Assembly: GCF_001426545.1 (NCBI RefSeq) | Contig: NZ_LMEZ01000005.1 | Coordinates: 454,844 to 518,843 of the forward strand | DNA: 64,000 bases | From: Mycobacterium sp. Root135 | Lineage (GTDB): Bacteria > Actinomycetota > Actinomycetes > Mycobacteriales > Mycobacteriaceae | Direction of reading: 5' to 3' | Part shown: positions 61,053 through 64,000 of the stretch, piece after piece | How positions within the stretch are numbered: position 1 is the stretch's first letter | Layout of the letters: the number at the start of each line of letters is the position of its first letter | Made by a program: the position numbers and the translations under genes | The notes under the pieces: generated by a model | The model's database searches: none | What the model was told of the DNA's origin: nothing | Seen by the model: the letters and a program-made list of their open reading frames with translations, nothing else

Positions 61053-62274
61053 CGGCCTGTGGGCCGCACGAGCCCTGGCCGTGGCGACCGCCCTCGCGCT
61101 CAGTGCGTGCGGGTCGGCCGACGACGCCGCCACGAGCACGCCAAAACCGAACGCCGTCAACACCAACGGCGTCAGCGCGGTGAACGTGACTCTCGCCGAG
61201 GACGCCGGAAAGGACGCCTGCTCGCTCGACACCAAGACCGTGCCGGCCGGCCCGGTCACGTTCACCGTGTCCAACACCAGCGCACCCGGTGTCACCGAGA
61301 TGGAGTTGCTCAAGGATCAACGCATCGTCGGCGAGAAGGAGAACTTGGCGCCAGGGCTGGATCCGGTCTCCTTCACCGTCACACTCGACGGCGGCAAGTA
61401 CCAGATCTACTGTCCCGGTGCGGCATCGGAGTACCTCGACTTCGCAGTCACCGGTCAGGCCGCCGCCGCCCCGACCGGTACCGTGCCGACGATCCTGAGT
61501 CAGGGCACCAAGGAGTATTCGGCGTACGTCGTCGACCAGGTCAACCAGTTGAACACGGCGGTCAAGGCGCTCGACACGGCCGTCCAGGCGGGCAATCTCG
61601 CCGACGCGAAGACGGCATACGCCAAGGCGCGACCGTTCTACGAGCGCGCCGAATCCAGCGTCGAGGGCTTCGTGCTGCCGGGGTTCGCCGTCGACGACAA
61701 CGCAGGCAACCTCGACTACCTGATCGACATGCGCGAGTCCACTCCCGTCGACGACAAGGTCGGTTGGAAGGGATTCCACGCCGTCGAACGCGACCTGTGG
61801 CAGGGCGGGGCGATCACTCCGGCCACCAAGGCGCTCAGCACCGAATTGGTCGGCAACGTCGGGCATTTGGTCACCGTCGTCGCACCCCTGCAGTACAAGC
61901 CGGAGGACCTCGCCAACGGCGCCGCCGATCTCATCGAAGAGGTGCAGAACACCAAGATCACAGGTGAGGAGGAGGCTTACAGCCACCTCGACCTCGTCGA
62001 CTTCGCGGGCAACGTCGAGGGCGCGCAGCAGGCCTACGCGTCGTTGCGGCCCGGGCTGCAAAAGATCGACCCGGCCCTGGTGACGACGCTCGACCAGCAG
62101 TTCCAGACGGTCCTGACCACCCTCGACGGCTACCGTGACGCCGCAGCACCGGGCGGCTACCGGGTGTGGACACCCGCGCTGCGTGGCACCGACGCACCCA
62201 AGTTGACCGCGGTCATTCAACCGCTGCACGAAAGCCTTGGCACGGTGGCGCAGAAGGTCGTGTCGGCGAGTTGA
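61012..62274 (+). CDS. efeO: Iron uptake lipoprotein EfeO (420 aa)
   Basis: A lipobox is visible (ALALSACGS), so it is a lipoprotein. A cupredoxin-like domain (about 60-165, with VPAGPVTFTVSNTS and YQIYCPG) precedes the imelysin/M75-like domain (about 180-420) with the metal-binding HxxE motif GWKGFHAVERDLW. It probably captures iron for EfeU. The ATG at 61012 lies in the last 41 bp of efeU, so translation is coupled. Confidence 0.92.
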   Translation: MVNHQLATRSGSRSGLWAARALAVATALALSACGSADDAATSTPKPNAVNTNGVSAVNVTLAEDAGKDACSLDTKTVPAGPVTFTVSNTSAPGVTEMELLKDQRIVGEKENLAPGLDPVSFTVTLDGGKYQIYCPGAASEYLDFAVTGQAAAAPTGTVPTILSQGTKEYSAYVVDQVNQLNTAVKALDTAVQAGNLADAKTAYAKARPFYERAESSVEGFVLPGFAVDDNAGNLDYLIDMRESTPVDDKVGWKGFHAVERDLWQGGAITPATKALSTELVGNVGHLVTVVAPLQYKPEDLANGAADLIEEVQNTKITGEEEAYSHLDLVDFAGNVEGAQQAYASLRPGLQKIDPALVTTLDQQFQTVLTTLDGYRDAAAPGGYRVWTPALRGTDAPKLTAVIQPLHESLGTVAQKVVSAS

Positions 62275-63554
62275 CCATTCAGGAAGGGCAACCACCCCCG
62301 GGCGTGTCCCGGCGCGGAATGCTCTCTGGCGCAATGATTGCCGGCCTTGGCGGCGCCGTCGTCGGCGCGGCAGGGGGTGGAACGACGGCGTGGGCGATGG
62401 CGTCGTCGGAGGCCGCGACGGTCGACGACGCGGATGCCGTCGACCTGGACCGCAGCCATCCCTTCTACGGGACGGGGCACCAGGGCGGCATCTCCACCGA
62501 ACCCCAGCGGCACACCGTCTTCATGACCTTCCGGCTGGCCGACACGGCGTCGGCGAAGTCGCTGCAGACACTGCTGGCCCGCTGGTCGGCTGCGGCGGCG
62601 GTTATGCAGCAGGGCAAGCCGGTCGGCACGGTCCAGCCCGACAACGAGGTCGCGCCGCCCACCGACACCGGGGAGGCGTTCGGTCTGAGTCCCGCCAGCC
62701 TGACCGTCACGATCGGTCTCGGTCCGGCGCTGTTCGACGGACGCTTCGGACTCGCTGCCCACAAACCCGCCGCGTTCTCGGACCTGCCGACGCTCAACGG
62801 CGACACGCTCGACCCGAAGTTCACCGGCGGCGAGCTGTCCGTACAGGCCTGCGCCGACGATCCCCAGGTCTGCTACCACGCCGTGCGTAACCTGGCCCGC
62901 CTCGGCCGCAGCACGGTCACTCCGTTCTGGGCGGTGCTGGGCTTCGGGCGGACGTCGGCCGGACCCGGCCAGCAGACACCCCGAAACCTGTTGGGCTTCA
63001 AGGACGGAACGCGAAACGTCGACACCGACGAGCAGTACTCCAAGTTCGTCTGGGTAACCGGTGGTGACCAACCGTGGATGGAGGGTGGCACCTACCAGGT
63101 GGTGCGCAAGATCCGCATGCTGCTCGAGACGTGGGACACGGATCGCGTCGGCAACCAACAGCGAATCATCGGACGCCACAAGGAGGAAGGGTCACCGCTG
63201 ACGGGTCGCAGCGAGAAGGACACCCCCGACTTCGCCTCGAAGGACACGACGGGCGAGCCGGTGATCAACCCGCTGTCACACGTCGCGCTGGCCGCGCACG
63301 AGAACAACGACGGTGTGCTGATCAAGCGCCGCGGCTACAACTACACCGACGGGCTCGACCCGAACGGTCAGCTGAACGCGGGCCTGCTGTTCATCTCGTA
63401 TCAAAACGATCCGCAGAACTTCGTCCGCCTGCAGAACCGTCTCGGTGGTCACGACCTGCTCAACGAGTACATCCGGCACGTGGGCTCGGCGATCTTTGCC
63501 GTCCCACCCGCCCCCGAGCAGGGGCACTACGTCGGGCAGGCGCTCTTCGGATAA
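62271..63554 (+). CDS. efeB: DyP-type haem peroxidase EfeB (427 aa)
   Basis: The third gene of the iron operon; it oxidises ferrous iron or extracts iron from haem outside the membrane. A Tat signal is present: [23 protein letters not shown]. The DyP motif GFKDGTRN and the C-terminal [17 protein letters not shown] with [24 protein letters not shown] are typical. The start is TTG at 62271, overlapping the efeO stop (TTGA); a GTG at 62304 would cut the signal peptide short. The 3' end overlaps the HNH gene by 28 bp. Confidence 0.92.
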   Translation: MTIQEGQPPPGVSRRGMLSGAMIAGLGGAVVGAAGGGTTAWAMASSEAATVDDADAVDLDRSHPFYGTGHQGGISTEPQRHTVFMTFRLADTASAKSLQTLLARWSAAAAVMQQGKPVGTVQPDNEVAPPTDTGEAFGLSPASLTVTIGLGPALFDGRFGLAAHKPAAFSDLPTLNGDTLDPKFTGGELSVQACADDPQVCYHAVRNLARLGRSTVTPFWAVLGFGRTSAGPGQQTPRNLLGFKDGTRNVDTDEQYSKFVWVTGGDQPWMEGGTYQVVRKIRMLLETWDTDRVGNQQRIIGRHKEEGSPLTGRSEKDTPDFASKDTTGEPVINPLSHVALAAHENNDGVLIKRRGYNYTDGLDPNGQLNAGLLFISYQNDPQNFVRLQNRLGGHDLLNEYIRHVGSAIFAVPPAPEQGHYVGQALFG

Positions 63555-64000
63555 CGGTCGTTCAGGTCGCGCTCGCGTTGGATGCGTCTGGCGCGGTCTT
63601 GGGTGCGGGTGGTCTTGCGGCGTGGCATTGTCAGCCCGGTCGTGTGTGCTGTGGGCACCCGGCTCGCCTGAACGGTCTTGGTGGGTTCGGACAGTTCGGG
63701 GAAGAGCAGGCGGCTGCCCGGTGTGGTGACGTACCGGCGGCCGTCGGGTGCGGTCCAGATGACCGTGCCGTCATCGAGTTGCTCGTCGCGCCAACCACTT
63801 TCGCCGCCCCAGAACGTTTTGAGCAAGTGGTGTCTTCGGCATAGGCATTTCAGGTTGGACGCGGCCGTGGGCCCGTCGGGCCACGGGATCGTGTGGTCGA
63901 CGTCGGTATGGGTGGCGGGTACTTTGCAGCCGGGGAAGCGGCAGGTCAGGTCGCGGCAACGGACGAAGTCGGCCAGCTTCTTGGAGGGTCGGTATCGGGG
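63527..64000 (-). CDS. 13E12-type HNH endonuclease-like protein, C-terminal part only
   Basis: The frame is open to the window edge, so the start is outside. It encodes [26 protein letters not shown] and [20 protein letters not shown], the HNH core with Cys pairs, His-Asp-His and the final HH. The tail [12 protein letters not shown] and a basic C terminus follow. This is the DUF222/13E12-repeat family, which is multi-copy in mycobacteria and may be a homing or mobile element. No repeat copies are visible in this window. Confidence 0.88.
   Translation of the reverse strand, partial: PRYRPSKKLADFVRCRDLTCRFPGCKVPATHTDVDHTIPWPDGPTAASNLKCLCRRHHLLKTFWGGESGWRDEQLDDGTVIWTAPDGRRYVTTPGSRLLFPELSEPTKTVQASRVPTAHTTGLTMPRRKTTRTQDRARRIQRERDLNDRYPKSACPT

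Overview
The window reads as about 64 kb of chromosome from a fast-growing mycobacterium (Mycolicibacterium-like), just downstream of gyrA and therefore near oriC. The basis is the high GC content and the order DUF3566 protein, tRNA-Ile, tRNA-Ala, cwsA, ppiA, PH-domain protein, crgA, DUF881 protein, trpG/pabA, pknB-pknA-pbpA-rodA-pstP-fhaB, fhaA, tRNA-Leu. This is the order known from M. tuberculosis, with near-identical protein lengths where I could compare them (CwsA 145, RodA 469, PknB 629, PbpA 492 aa). No plasmid, phage or CRISPR signature is visible.

Layout. 1-17.8 kb is the conserved cell-wall and division block. Its kinase/PBP/SEDS/phosphatase genes are joined by five 4-bp ATGA overlaps. 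It is interrupted between tRNA-Ala and cwsA by a minus-strand cassette (1.2-3.6 kb) that looks like type VII secretion substrates (an EspC-like protein with a YxxxD signal and a WXG-headed 481-aa protein) followed by two small membrane proteins. 17.8-21.5 kb is an accessory patch: VOC, PPOX and SDR genes associated with three copies of a 24-bp GTCTCG-N12-(C/T)GAGA(C/G) motif, then a full-length extra mraY lying outside any dcw cluster, and a decayed MFS gene. 21.6-43.8 kb is a mosaic of accessory metabolism and regulation: an EAL-DICT protein, an HTTM-like membrane pair, peptidase E with GNATs, UbiX/UbiD, an immunity-like gene pair, GGDEF, methyltransferases, a serine hydrolase, an amidase, a TipAL-like MerR regulator with a recognisable operator, a purine permease, Nudix, and a fur-katA operon. 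44-47.2 kb holds a two-gene unit: a subtilase with a winged-helix-like head, and a GHSFG serine hydrolase. 47.2-48.1 kb is a deletion scar where an oxidoreductase and a nitrilase-family gene both lost their 5' ends. 48.2-57.6 kb carries an M19 dipeptidase, a DDN-like protein, a ROK regulator behind paired operators, an MFS exporter, a SIMPL protein, a fatty-acid desaturase, two tandem GGDEF genes, and small genes. 57.6-63.6 kb has prfC and the iron-uptake operon efeUOB behind an IdeR-type box. The window ends inside a 13E12-type HNH gene.

How the parts work together. PknA/PknB/PstP with FhaA/FhaB form a phospho-signalling module next to its cell-wall effectors PbpA and RodA, with CwsA and CrgA as division partners. 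Three GGDEF proteins and one EAL protein suggest local concentration of cyclic-di-GMP genes. Fur-KatA and EfeUOB link iron and peroxide handling. All functional calls rest on motif and family recognition by eye; no database search was run.
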